This document shows positions 63,989 through 64,000 of a stretch of 64,000 bases of DNA, in pieces. Source of the DNA: Litorilituus lipolyticus (GTDB lineage Bacteria > Pseudomonadota > Gammaproteobacteria > Enterobacterales > Alteromonadaceae); assembly GCF_006439335.1 (NCBI RefSeq), contig NZ_SAWY01000038.1, positions 147,795 to 211,794 on the forward strand, given 5' to 3'. Below the pieces are notes generated by a model. The model had not been told where the DNA came from, made no database searches, and saw nothing but the letters and a program-made list of their open reading frames with translations. The first letter of the stretch is position 1; each line of letters starts with the position of its first letter. The position numbers and the translations under genes are program-made.

Positions 63989-64000
63989 CATTTAATGTGA

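Noticed and set aside
1..64000. CRISPR arrays, insertion sequences, prophage or defence islands
   Set aside because: No spaced direct repeats, transposase, integrase or nuclease-defence genes were seen; the only repeats are the tRNA arrays.

Overview
The window looks like chromosomal DNA of an AT-rich marine gammaproteobacterium of the Alteromonadales, most likely Colwellia or a close relative. This is inferred from conserved gene pairs (msrC-proQ-prc, mrp/metG divergent, rcsF-trmO, a methylcitrate cluster of the acnD/prpF type under a GntR regulator), from protein character and from low G+C. No phage, insertion sequence or CRISPR array is visible. Most genes are ordinary core or metabolic genes.

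Layout. 1-8.6 kb, minus strand: the 5' part of aminopeptidase N, an NhaC-type Na+/H+ antiporter, the msrC / small acidic protein / proQ / prc block, and two periplasmic proteins (SIMPL and DUF2057 families). 8.7-15.6 kb, minus: a complete propionate (methylcitrate) operon, regulator-prpB-prpC-acnD-prpF, with GntR-type palindromes upstream and hairpins inside the operon. 15.6-16.7 kb, minus: a stable-RNA operon of tRNA-Ala(GGC) and four identical tRNA-Glu(TTC) genes, with a good sigma70 promoter and a terminator. 17-26.3 kb: yvcK, dcd, mrp/metG, a symporter fused to a periplasmic binding domain, rcsF-trmO and a CBM9-like protein. 26.4-34.1 kb, minus: SlyD-type isomerase, EamA transporter, sbcDC and a PilZ protein.

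34.2-41.7 kb is a formate unit: fdhD-fdhB-fdhA (an NAD-linked molybdenum formate dehydrogenase) diverges from fhs (formate-tetrahydrofolate ligase), with an FNR-like site between them. 41.8-47.9 kb holds an M23 peptidase, a flavin reductase, a GFA protein, an FKBP, a DUF885 lipoprotein, a small unknown gene and an LhgO-like oxidase. 47.9-53.9 kb is a cell-wall salvage group: murQ, a NamZ-type (DUF1343) exo-muramidase and a lipoprotein that fuses an AmiD-like zinc amidase to a YfeW/AmiE-like serine hydrolase. It diverges from alr across an 18-bp perfect palindrome. 53.9-59.1 kb: a diguanylate cyclase paired with a periplasmic binding protein, divergent queE/queC, a voltage-gated K+ channel and a small unknown gene. 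59.3-62.7 kb, minus: a MATE exporter followed at once by uvrB.

62.7-64 kb has no protein gene. It carries overlapping inverted repeats that include a consensus DnaA box, then a strong promoter driving a tRNA-Asn(GTT) array. Three intact copies are interspersed with two degenerate copies that carry the same insertions. The points most worth following up are the MurNAc-salvage module and its fused hydrolase, the symporter/binding-protein fusion, the binding-protein/diguanylate-cyclase pair, the formate dehydrogenase alpha subunit that seems to have lost one Fe-S site, and the degenerate tRNA-Asn units.
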